From: Vespa crabro
Taxonomy: Eukaryota; Arthropoda; Insecta; Hymenoptera; Vespidae
Length of the DNA: 64,000 nt
NCBI RefSeq assembly: GCF_910589235.1
Contig: NC_060971.1
Span: forward strand, 434,001 to 498,000
Direction: 5' to 3'
The notes below the pieces were generated by a model. It was not told the DNA's origin. It ran no database searches and saw nothing but the letters and a program-made list of their open reading frames with translations. The translations under genes were made by a program, and so were the position numbers. Shown here in pieces: positions 36,952 through 49,100 of this stretch; within the stretch, counting starts at the first letter, position 1, and each line of letters starts with the position of its first letter.

Positions 36952-37191
36952 GGTATCCCATACAGACCAGAAGCCTTCTTTCCTTTTTCTTTCCTAGCTG
37001 TAACCAAGGCCTCCTCAACAGAAATTGTCACCTCTTAGAGTGCAGGTTCCTGCGGCTCATCAGTTCCCGGTCCTTCTGGAAAAAGTTCAGAGAGGATATT
37101 CTCCACTACTTCATCCTACAGTGTTTCAGTTTCTGGTGATCCATAAGGCCTGAGTTTCCCCCTGACCAATTCGTAAGGTCTGCCTCATGGA

Positions 37192-37857
37192 TCATTTTCT
37201 ATAGAGTCCAGCAGGTCCCTCCAGGAGAGCTCCTTCGTTTCGTCCAGGCACCGCACCATTCCCATCATCTTCTTTTTCCCGGCTCTGGAAAGCAACTGCC
37301 CTAATGCTTATTAATTTGTCCGACCCCCAGTAAGTACTTTTACTACCGCGGGTTTGTACCCTCACCCGCGACATGGCCATGTCGCACACTTGTTTAAGTT
37401 TAGACTGTGCCCACTTCACAAGTTTGGCTGCAGAGTCCACACTGGCCGTATTCTCCCCGCACATAGTTTCACCTGTTCATTCCCCAGAAATGAGGGCCGC
37501 AACCAAGTAGTCCTCATCCAGGGAGTTAACCTTCCAACGAGGGGGCTTTTTATGTATTGGGCGATAATTCCGGGACTCTGTGGCCTCGTGATTACAGCTA
37601 AATCTAACATATAGTTGGTTTGAAAGGGATTCAGCCTAATCCACCCTCCAATGAGAGAGACGGACGTCAGCTGCCGACGTGCCCCACATTAGATCTATAA
37701 CGCTCGATCCCTGTGGATGAACGCACGTGGGACAGCCAACCTGGCTTAGTGGACCCAGATTCATTTTGTTGGCCCAGACACAGAGTAACTCTTTTCTACG
37801 GTTACTCCTGCCTTCCGGATGCCATCTGCTGAATCGGGTATTAAGATTGCCAGCCAC
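37192..37857 (-). pseudogene. Element A' endonuclease remnant
   Basis: 37857-37636 encodes AGNLNTRFSRWHPEGRS, the GDxN box with Asn for catalytic Asp, then VWANKMNLGPLSQVGCPTCV and SSVID. 37610-37416 continues (KSPLVGRLTPWM). The linker follows at 37464-37192 (DMAMSRVRVQTRGSKSTYWG). The N-terminal endonuclease boxes are removed by the 306-bp deletion at about 37862. Inactive. Confidence 0.7.
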
Positions 37858-38413
37858 CAGCGCCTGTGCACGGCGTGCATGGTTTGTTTATCTGTAGAAC
37901 AGCAAAGTCTATGGACACTGCTGCCTCTACACATATTGCGGTGCCCGGTTCACCTTGTTCCACCTCCATGTCTTCATGCACTCCCATCCTCTCAATCACT
38001 CTCACTGTCGTCGCTGTCGTTATTTCCGCGACCTCATGCGGGTCTTCCCGGATGGACGTAGGACAAACATTTGGTGCCCTCCCAAACTTTGGGAAAACTT
38101 TGTCTATCCATTTACTAGGAGGCACTACCGGGTACTCCCAAGAACCGGCACGATTGTTGGTCGGCTTCCGGCCAGCATCCGCACAAACCGGATACTCAGG
38201 ATTATCCTTGAATGACTTGGCAAGGTGGTCCTGCTTCCCACATATATAGTATTGTTCTGTCCTAGGCTTTGTGGCCGGACACACTACAGCAACATGTCCT
38301 TGCGCCGGGCACCGGTGGCATCTGAGTGGCCGTTGCCAGAGTCCGTGCACCCTCACCGATGTCCAACCCACATTTATCCTGCCCCTCTCCAGGGCCGCCC
38401 AGATGACGGGCAC
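37841..38413 (-). pseudogene. Element A' ORF1 zinc knuckles
   Basis: An open frame of about 190 codons. It carries an intact first knuckle CHRCPAQGHVAVVC, a second that has lost its first and last Cys (YYICGKQDHLAKSF), and a third reduced to CPVCADAGRKPTNN without the His/Cys half. It runs on past the knuckles into VEAAVSIDFAVLQINK, which in A is the ORF1-ORF2 junction and the first endonuclease strand. The frame is separated from the gag body by the same frameshift as in A. Confidence 0.75.
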
Positions 38414-38466
38414 CAGGGCCGAGACAGTGGCCTAGCCTAGTCTACTCCTATCAATTCTTACTTTCC

Positions 38467-39407
38467 CTACATGAGGTTGGGGTCCGTTCCGGAATGCACC
38501 TCCATCAGCGATTTCCTGAGGACGATCACGTTGGCAGACGCATCCAGTCCTACCAACCTCATGGTGCTTGTGCGCAGAAGACGAGTTACTCTTGCTCCCT
38601 GGACGGCATTCCTCAAGGCATACGCCATCCGGTCGGCCGTCTCATTTGTCCCTTCGCCTCGTACATGCCATATAGAAGCACCCATGAGGCCCTTCCTGTA
38701 CGACATGCTGCCAATTCTTAGGTCTATAATGTTTATGTTCTCCATGGCCCGGAGGATTACGTCTCTGTACGTCGTCTCCTCGGCACAGGATAGGGAAATT
38801 GCAGGGACTTCCCTATCCCTTTGCCTCCTCTTCTTTCTTCACTGCACGCAATTCCTGCTCTTCCCCCTTTTCCTGGGGATCGCTTACACCCGTAAGGGTT
38901 GAGGGTCGTTGTTTCCATTTTTTGATGAAGTCAGTAGGGTGCGTTCGTTTCCCTCCTCTGAACTCATCTCCCTTTCCGGCTAGTCACCTCCACAAAATTC
39001 TTCTGCGGGATTAGTGCCTTATTCACACTTACCTGTTTCGCAGGGTTTCGAATGATCTCAGTACAGAATTTGGGGTCTTTGTGTGGTCCTGCAGATCGAG
39101 TCATTGCTCTGTTCGATGTCTGCTGCAGTTGCGTTTGTTGCAGGTGTTGCTGGACACTGCAGGCAGCGTCCAACAGCAACCTCACCGATACGATTAACTG
39201 CTGTGTTTCCGGAGTCGTTATTTGGTTCCTCTCAGCCAAGGAGTTTACCGTTGTCTTCCTCTTACCTTTTTTGAGTCGGGCAAAATTATCCGTCAAATCG
39301 CAATTGCGCATGGCCTCCTTAGATGAGGTGGGATCTCCTGCCCCATTTTGCAACCACTCCATTAAAGTTTTCATTATTTTTAGCACATTGTAGTGGGAGC
39401 ATTCCAT
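38467..39407 (-). pseudogene. Element A' ORF1, N-terminal and gag-like part
   Basis: Starts at an ATG at 39407 (MECSHYNVLKIMKTLMEW). The coiled-coil region is shorter than in A, with an in-frame loss after SSKEAM. The first frame breaks near 38964. The gag-like domain is recovered at 38745-38467 (MENINIIDLRIGSMSYRKG) and ends DPNLM-stop exactly as in A. The plus-strand open frame 38471-38902 is antisense to this and is not called. Confidence 0.75.
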
Positions 39408-40159
39408 TTTTCCTGAAACAGAGCCGTTAATGTTGGTAGATTTTCTCCTCTCATTATCGCCAACTAGTATATATATGCTTCGTGGCGAGACCCAGTAACC
39501 TGCAAGTCTCCACCTAAGACAAGGGGATCTCTTCCGGTATTTCCTTGTTTCACCCGGCCATGTCTACCTTTAACTCTTCTTCATCTGAGGAGTAGATAAG
39601 GGGCCTCGCACGTTTGAGCGTTCTCTCCAAGATTGGTGACTTCTAGCCGTAACGCTGCATGCTCTCCATAGCCCTAGCAGCCCTTTACAACTGTTCCAAG
39701 TGGCTTTCTTACCTTCCTAACCTAGCTGGCGCATTAGGTACACCATAGACCAGGTCGCCTACCTGTGGTGTCCTTCCTGATGCAGTATCCTGAGCTGCGA
39801 CCAAGTTGCCTACCTCGTGTTCCTGACAGTTGCTGGTTGATGACGGTGGGTGGCCTGCCCTAACACCACCTGACACCGTCGTGGAGTGGATGTTCCTCCC
39901 ACGCTCATTTATACATTTAGCTGTACTGTCCATGATTATGTAGTAGTATTATTGGAAGACAAACTCCCCAAAGGAAAGGAAAGGAACGGAAAGAAGCTAG
40001 AGAGAGAGAAAGAATAAACAAAAGTAATGACAGAAAAACAATGAAAGAAATAGCCGTACAAGCCCATTCACACACTATTCACACAGTCCCTTTTAGTCGA
40101 CTCTTACAACAAGCAGGGAGTACTGTATTAGTATTCTATATCCCGTACACTAAGGGGGA
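39408..40159 (-). promoter_or_regulatory. Element A' 5' leader
   Basis: Aligns along its whole length with 7113-7860 and ends against satellite at the same monomer position (ATATATACCGTCT). No coding potential that I trust. The GTAAGAG(T/G)CGACTAAAAG stretch near the outer end is conserved between the copies. Confidence 0.5.
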
Positions 40160-43100
40160 AATATATACCGTCTGGTCTTGGGAATATTATGCGAATACTT
40201 CTCGAACCAATGCGGCTGCATGAATTAGATTTATTCCAGCTTGTCGAGAGAATGTTATGCAAGTAACTTTTGATCCAATGTTACTGTCAAGCTAGGAAAT
40301 ATTCCGACCAATTACGTGGAAAGTTATAGAAGTTTTACACGAAATAATGCGGCTGTAGGATTTGGAAATATTCGAACTAATCGAGGGAAAGTTTAGAGAG
40401 TGACTCTTGAACCAATGCGCTGATCGGATTTGGAAGTATTCCGACTAGCCGAGGGATAGAAATGCAAGTGACTTTTAAACCAATGCAGTGGTATTACTAA
40501 GAAATATACCGACTAGTCCAGAGAAAGTTAGGCGAGTGACTCTAGAAACAATGCGACAGTTGAATATGAAAATATCCGGAATAGCGGAGGGAAAGTTATG
40601 TAATTATCATGTGAACCAATGCGACTGTCGGCTTGGAAATGTTCCGAAGAGTCGAAGAAATTTTAAGCGGGCGTATCTCGAAACAATGCGACAGTTAAAC
40701 GTGAAAATATAGCGACAAGTCGAAGGAAAGTTATGCGAGTGTCTGTAGAACCAATGCGGCTGCCGGGTTTGAAAATTCCCAGACTTGTCGAGAGAAAATT
40801 AATCGAGCGCCTCTCGAAACAATGCAGCTTTTGTACTTGGAAATATTACGACTGGTCTAGGGAAAGTAATGCGAGTGATTCTAAAACAAATGCGACCGTC
40901 GTACTTGGTAATGTTCCCACAAGGCGGGGAAATTTATTCCAGAGCCTCTCGATAAAATGCGGCTGTCGGACTAGGAAATAATCCGACTAGTCGAGGGAAA
41001 ATTATGCTGGTCACTGTAAGACAAATGCGAGGGTCGGAAATGGAGGTATCCCTTCTAGCCGAGGGAAAGATATGCGAGTGTCTTGTGAACCAATGCGGCT
41101 GTTGAACTTTGAAATATTCCCTCTACCGATCGAAAGTTATGCGAGTTATTCTGGAACCAATGCAACGGTCGGTCATGCAAATATTTACTCAAGTCGGAGA
41201 AAGTTATGCCAATACCTCTCGTACAAATGCGGCTGTACGACTAGGAAATATTCCGAGCAACCGAGGGAAAAATTTGCGAGTGAATCTATATTTAATACGA
41301 CGGTCAGACATGAAAATATCGCGACTAGTCGCGAAAGTTATGCAAGTGTCTTGTGAAACAATACGGCTGTTGGACTTTGAAATATTCCGATTGGTCGAGG
41401 GAAATTTATGCGAGTGATTCTGGAACTAATACGACGGTCGGTTTTGGGAGTATTCCGATTAGTCTAGGGAAATTTTTATGAATGCCTCTAGAACCATTGC
41501 TGTTGTCGTTCTAGGAAATATCCTGACTAGTCGCGGATAAGTTATGCGAATAATTTGTGAACAAATGTTACTCCCGGGCTTAGAAATCTTCCTGCAAGTT
41601 GAGGGAATTTTATGCGAGTTATATTGGAACTAATGCGACAGACGGTCTTGGAAATATCCCGAATTAGTCGAAAGAATGTAATGCGAGTGATTCCCGAATA
41701 AATGCCGGTATCGGACTTGGAAATATTCCGACTAGTCGAGAGTAATTATACGAGTGTTTTAAGAACTAATGCGACTGTCAGGCTTGGAAATATCCGACTA
41801 GTCGAAGGAAAGTTAAGCGGTTGACTCTCTCACAAATGCAGATGTTGGACTTGGAAATATCGTGATTAGTCGAAGGTAATTTTTCATGTGAGTCTCTTGT
41901 GAAGCAATGCTGCTGTGAGACTAGAAAATATTCCGACTTGTCGGGGGAAAGTTATGCGAATGTCTCTCGAGCCTATGCAATTATCACACTTGGAAATATT
42001 CCGACTAATTTTGAGAATGTTATGAGAGTGCCTCTAGAACCAAAGCGTAAGTCGAACTTAGATATATTTCAACTAACTGAGGGAAAGTTATGCGACTTTA
42101 TTGTGAACCAATGCGATTGTCTGATTTTTAAATATTTCAGCTATTCGAGGGAAAATTATGCGAGTGTCACGCGAAGCAATGCGGCTGTCGAACTTGGAAA
42201 TAATCCGACTTGTCGAGAATAAAGTATGGGAATGATTCTAGTAATAATGTTATGGTCAGACTAGAAAATATCCCGTTTAGTCGAGGAGAAATAATGCCAG
42301 TGACAATCGAACCAATGCAGCCGTCGGACTTGGAAATATTGCGACTAGTCGAAGGAGAGTTATGCAAGAGCCTTTCGAACAAATGACTGTTAGACTAGGA
42401 AATATCCCGACTAGACTAAAGAAAGTTAAGAGAGTTTTCCCGAGCCAATGCGACTGTTGGACTTGGAAATATCCCGACTAATTGTAGGAAAGATATGCGA
42501 GTATTTCTCAAGCCCATGTGGATGTCGGACTTGAATATATTCCGCCTATCGAGGGAGTGAATATATTCCGCCTATGCGCGAGGTACTTGTGAAACAAACC
42601 GACAGGCCGGCTTGGAAATATTCCTACTAGTCGGCGAAAGTTATGCGTGTCCCTCTCGAACAAATGCGGCTGTATGTCTTGGAAATATTCCAAATAGTTG
42701 TGGTAAAGTTATGCGAATATCTCTGTTACCAATGTTACTGTCGAGCATAGAAATTTTCCGACTAAACGATGGAAGGTTATGCGGGTTACTCTCGAATCAA
42801 TTCGGCTGTTGGACTTGGAAATATTCTGACTATTCGGGGAAAGTTATGCGTGTGCTTCTCGAACAGATGCGGTTGTCCTGCTGAGAAATATTTTTACTAG
42901 CCGAGGGAAGCTTATGACAGTGCCACTCAAACTAAAGCGACTGACGGATTTGGAATGTATCCTGCTATTACAGAAAGAGTTATGCGATTGACTGGTGAAC
43001 CAATGCTACTGTCTGACTTGGTAATAATTCGGCTGGCCGAGGACATATTATACCAGTGCCATTCGAACCATTGTATCAGTCGGACTTAGAAATATTCCGC

Positions 43101-46100
43101 TGAGTCGGATAAAAGTTATGCGAGTGCCTCTCGATACAAAGCTAGTGTCTGTCGTGATAATACTCCGATTAGTCGAGCAAAAATTATGCGAGTCATTGGT
43201 GACCCATTGTGAATATTGAAATGGAAATATTTCGACCAGTCGAAAGAATGTAGTGCGATTGCATCATAAACTAATGCGTCGGTCGGACTTGGAAAAATCC
43301 CGTCTAGTCGAGAAAAACTTATGTGAGTGCCCTCGATCCAATGCGGCTATAAAACTTGGATGAATTCCAATTATTCTAGGGAAAGTTATTCCAATGCCTA
43401 TCGAATCAATGCGGCAATCGGACTTGGAAATATTCCGTCTAATCGGGTGAAAGTTATGCTAGTACCACTCGAGAAAAAGCGACTCTAGGACTTAGTAATA
43501 TTCAGAATATTCGAGGGAAAGTTATGCAAGTTCCTCTCGAACCAATACGGTTGTCGGACGTGGAAATATTCCGACTATTCAGTTGATTGTTATTCGATTG
43601 CCACTCGAAAAATAGAGACTGTCGGCGATTGTAATATTCCGACTAGTCGAAAGAAAGTTATGCGAGTGATTAGTGTACAAATGCGACTGTGGGACTTGGA
43701 AATAATCCGACTAGACGAAAGAAAGTTATACGACTGCCTCTCAATCCAATGCGGCTGTCGGACGTGGAAATTTTCCAACTAATTGGAAGAAGGTTATGTG
43801 AGTGCCACTCGAAAAAACGACTGTCGGACTTGGAAATATTCCAACTAGACGATGGAAAATTATTCAGATGCCTGTCTTTACGACTCTCGGGAATAGAAAT
43901 ATTCCGACTAGTCATAGGAGACTTTCGCGACAGCCACTCGAACAAAAGAGACTGGCGGACTTGGAATCATTCCGAATAGTCGCCGGGAAGCTACACGAGT
44001 GTCTTGTGAACTAAAGCGACTATCATAATAGGAGATATTCCATCGAATCAAGGAAAAGATATGCGAGTTACACTAAAACCAATGCGGTGGACGGACTTGG
44101 AAATGTCCCGATTAGTCGAAGGAAAGTTATATGAGTGTCTTGTAATACAATGCGACTGTCGGTCCTGAAAATATTCCGGTTAGTCGAGGGAAAGTTATGC
44201 GAGTGCCTCTCGAACCGCAGCGGACTTAGATATATTCCAACTAGTCGAGAGATGTTATGCGAATAACTTGTGAATCCATGCGTCTCTATGACTTTGAAAT
44301 ATCTTGACTAGTCGAGGGAGATTTATGCGAGGGTCTAGTCAAACAAATGCGGCTGTCTGACTTAGGAATATTCCAACTGGTCAAGGGAAAGTTATTCGAA
44401 TAATTGTAGAACTTATCTGACGGTCGGATATGGAAATTTTTCAACTGCCAGGGAAAGTTATGCGAGTAACTTTCGAACAAGTGAGTCTATCTGAATTAAA
44501 AAAATTCCGACTACACGAGGGAAATTTATCCGTGTTATTCAGGAACCAATGCGAAGGTCGGTCTTGAAAATATCTCGAATAGTGGAGGTAAAGTTGTGCG
44601 AGATCCTCTAGAACCAATGGGTCTGTCGGTCTTGGAAATATTCAGACTTATTGGGGACAGTTATGCAAGTGTTTCTAGAACGCATGCGGCTGCCTGATTT
44701 CGAAAAATTGAGTCTAGTCGAGGGAAAGTTATTTCAGTGCCTCTCGAACAAATGCGGCAGACGGAATTGGAAATATTACGACCAGTAATGGAAAAGTTAT
44801 GCGATTCCCTCTCGATTCTATTCAACTGTTGAACTTGGAAATATTCTCACTAGTTGGGGAAAGTTATGCGAGTGCCTCTCGAATTAAGCCAGCCAACAGT
44901 CTTGGAAGTATTACGTCTAGTCGAGGATATGTTATGCGAGTGCCTCTTGAAACAATTCGGCTGATGAATTTGCAAATATTCCGACTACTCGGGGAAGTTG
45001 TGAAAGTGCCTCTCGTACAAATGCAGCACAGCTGGAAATGGAAATATTCCGATTAGACGGCGAAATTCATGAGAGATTCCATCGAAAAAATGTGGCTGCA
45101 TGAAATGGAAATATTCAGACTAGACGGTGAAATTTAAGCGAGTGACTAGTAAACCAATGCAACTGTGGGGCTTGGAAATATTCCGATCAGTCGGAAAAAC
45201 TTATGTGTGTGCATCTCGAACTACTGCAGCCTCCAGAGTTGGATATATTCCGATTAGTAGAGGAAATGTTATGCGAGTGCCACACGAACCAAAGCGGATG
45301 TCGGATTTATGAATATTCCGATTAGTCGAAGGAAAGTTATGTGAGTTATTCTTGAAACAATGGGACGGTCGGATTTGGAAATAATACGATTAGTCGTTGA
45401 TAAGATATGAGAGTGCCCCTCGAACAAATGTGACTGTCGGAATTTGCAAATATTCCGGTAAACCTTGGGATTTTTATGCGAATGCCTCTCATACTAATGC
45501 GACTGATGGACATAGAAATATTTCAACTAAACGAGGGAAAATTATGAGAGTTTTTCTCGAACCAATGCGACCGTCGTTATAGGAAATATTCCGAACATAC
45601 GAGGGATAGTTTTGCAAGTGCCTCTCACTAAAATGCGAAGGTCGGATTTGGAAATATACCGACTAGTCGAGGGAAAGTTATTCGTGTGCCTGTCGAAACA
45701 ATGCAACCGCCAGACTTAGATATATTCCAACCAGACGAGAGATAGTTATTAGAGTGCCTCACGAAACTATGAGAAAGACAGACTTGGAAATATTCCTTCT
45801 AAACGATGGAAATTTTATGCGAATTTTTTTCGAACCAAAGCGACTGTAGGTCTTGGAAGATTTCAGATTCGTCGAGAGAAAGATATGCGAGTATCCTTCG
45901 AAAAAACTGCGACTGTCTAACTAGGAATTATTCCGAATAGACGAAGTAATGTTATGCGAGGTCCTCTCAAAACAATGCGATTTTCGGACCTAGATATATT
46001 TCAAATACTAGAGTGAAACAAATGTCTCTCGGGCCAATGCGATTTAGAAATATTCCGACTAGACAATGGAAAGCTATGCTAGTGACCTGTGAACCAAAGC

Positions 46101-49100
46101 GACATTCGGACTTGGTAATACTCCGACAAATCGAGGGTACGTTGTGCGAGTGTCTCTCAAACCAATGCGACAGTCGGACCTAGAAATATTGCCATTAAAC
46201 AAAGAAAAATAGTGCGAGAATCTGAACAACAAATGCGACTGTCGCACATGGACATATTCCGACTAGTCGAGGGAATGTTATGCGAGTGCCATTTGAAAGT
46301 TGCAACAGTCGGTCTTAGATATGTTCCGACTAGTAGAGGGAAAATTATGCGTTTGCCTCTTTCACCAATACGACTGTAAGGATTGGGAATATTCCGACTC
46401 GACGAGGGAAAGTTGTGTGAGTACTTCTCGAAACAATGCGACAGTCTGACTAGCAAATATAACGACTAGTCGAGGGAAAGTTATGCGAGTGATATGTGAA
46501 CCAATTGAACTATTGGACTTGGAAATATTTTAAATAGACGACAATTATTTGTGCGGGTGTCACTCGAACTAATGTGACTGTCGGACTCAGCAACATCCAT
46601 TTCAGTCTGGGGAAAGTTATGCGAGTGCATATCGAACCAATGCGACTTCTGGACCTAATAATATTTCGACTAGCACTGGAAAAGTTATGAGAGTGCACCT
46701 GAAACAAATGTTATTGTTGTACTTATCAATATTTCGTCTAGTCGAAGAAAGGTTATGTGGAAGACATGTTAACCAATGGGACTGTCGAATTTCAAAATAT
46801 TTCGACTAGTCGAGGTAAAGTTATGCGAGTTCCTCAAGGAGCAATGCGACTGTCTGACCTAGAAAAATTCTATATAGTCGTGGAAAAATTACCCGGATGC
46901 ATCTCTAACCAATGCCACTGTCGGACTTAGAAATATTCCGACTAATCGCCGCTAAGGTATACGACTGATTAGTTAACTAATGCGACAGTTAGGCTTGGAA
47001 GAATAGAGACTAAGCGCGAAAATGATCCTCTGGTGCCTCTTTAACTAATTCAAATGTTGGTCCTAGAAAAATAATTATTTTAGTCGAGTAAAAGTTTGGG
47101 AGTGCGTCTCGAACAAATGCAACTGCTGGACATGGAAATATTCTGACCAGTATTGGAAAAGTTATGAGAGTGCACCTAAACAAATGTGATTATCGTACTT
47201 AACAATATTTTATCTAGACAAAGAAAGGATATGTGATTTACTTGTGAACCTATGGCACTGTCGAACTTATGAATGACTTAGAAATATGCCGAGAAGTCGA
47301 GGTAAATTTATCCGATTGCCTCTCGAACTTATGCTACTATCGGATTTGGAAATATACCGACTATTCGATGGAAAGATATGCGAGTACCGTTCGAACCTAT
47401 GCGACTGTAGGACTTAGAAATATTCTGACTACATGAGGCAAAGTTTTGGGACTGACTTGTGCACTAATGTGACTGTCGGTATTGGGAAAATTGAGACTAA
47501 GCGAGGGAACGTTCTGCTTGTGTATCTCGAACAAATTCAAACGTTGTTCGCAGAAATGTTCAAGCTACTCGAGGAATTTTATGAGAGAGCCTGTTGATCC
47601 AATGCGACTTTCGGACTTAAGAATATCCCGACTAGTCGAAAAATAGTTATGCTAGTGTCTTTCGAAATGCAGGTGTCTGAGTTGGAACTATTGCGACTAG
47701 ACGAAGGGAAAGTTATGCGTGCGTCATGTCAACCATAGCCACTGTCGGAATTGGAAATATTTCGATTAGTATCGGAAAAGTTATGCGAGTGCCTCTCAAA
47801 CCAATGTGACTGTCAAACATGGAAATATTCTGACTAGTCGTGGGAAACTTAAGCTAGTGCATCTAGAAACTAAACGAATGTCGTACTTGTGGATATTCCG
47901 ACTTGTCGGGGGAGAGTTAAGCGGGTGATTTGTGAACCAATGCGTCTGTCAGACTTGGAAATATTCTGACAAGTCGAGGAAAAGTTATTCGAGTGCCTCT
48001 CGATCCTATGCGACAGTCGATCATGGAAATATCCCGCCCAGTCGAGTAAAGGTTATGAGAGTGCCTCTAGAACCAATACGACTATCGCACTTAGTTATAC
48101 TCCGACTATTCGAGGGAAAGTTATACTTGTAACATTTGTTCCAATGTTACTGTCAGGCTTGTAAATATTCCGATCTAGTGCATGGAAAGTTATGCGAGGG
48201 GCTCTCGAAGAAATGCCTCTGCCGGATATAGATATATACCAACTAGTCGACGGAAATTTATTCGAGTGACATGTGAGCCAGCGCGACTGTCGTAGTGAGA
48301 CATATCTCGAATAGTCGAGCGAATTTTATGGAAGTGCCTTTCGATCTAATGCGAATATCGTGGTAGGAAATATTCCAACTTATAAAGCAAAGTTATGCGA
48401 GGGCCTCTCGAAAGAATGCGACTGTCGGACTTGGAAGTATTTCTATTAGTCGCAGGAATTTTATGCGAATGCATCTCGACTGAATGAGGCTGCCGGACTT
48501 GGAAATATTGCACCTAAAAAGGAGAAAGTTATGCGAGTTGATCTCGATCAAATGCGACTGTCGTTCTAGGAAACTATCCCAACAGACGTGGTAATGTTAT
48601 GCCTATGCCTGTCGAACCATTGGACTGTCTGACTTAGAAATATTCAGACTAGTCGAGGGAAAGTTATGCGAGTAACTTGTAATCTAATTCGTCTGTCTGG
48701 CTTGGAAATATTCCGACCTAGTCGATGAAAGGTTATGCGAATGCCGTTCGAAAAAATGTGTCTTTCGTATATGGAAATACTTCGATTAGTCCTGATAAGA
48801 TAATCTGAGTGATTTTCGAACCATTGTGACTGTCGTAATTGGAAATATTATGTCAGGTTGATGGAAAATTATGCTAGTACCACTCATAACAATCTGGATG
48901 ACGGAGTTGAAAATATTCCAACTAGTCAGATGAAAGTTTTGCGATTGCTTTTCGAGCCAAAACGGCAGCCGGACTAGAAAGAATTCCGAATAGTCTTGGG
49001 TAAGTAATGCGAGTGCTTCTCCAAATAATAGAACTGTCGAACTTAGATATATGACGTCTAATCGTGGGAAAGTTATGCTATTAACTCTTGAATCAATGCG

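Larger units (their letters stand above)
34739..40159 (-). mobile_element. Element A': second copy of the R1-like element A
   Basis: Minus-strand copy that aligns with A over nearly its whole length, with many substitutions and small indels. It lacks the 3' 107 bp of A including the poly(A) (A 2110-2216), and 306 bp of the endonuclease N-terminus (A 5261-5566, junction here at about 37862). The catalytic YADD is destroyed by a short deletion near 36300-36308. ORF1 keeps the probable original ATG (39407) but has extra frameshifts. Flanking satellite matches that of A on both sides, so this is a segmental duplicate and not an independent insertion. Confidence 0.9.
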
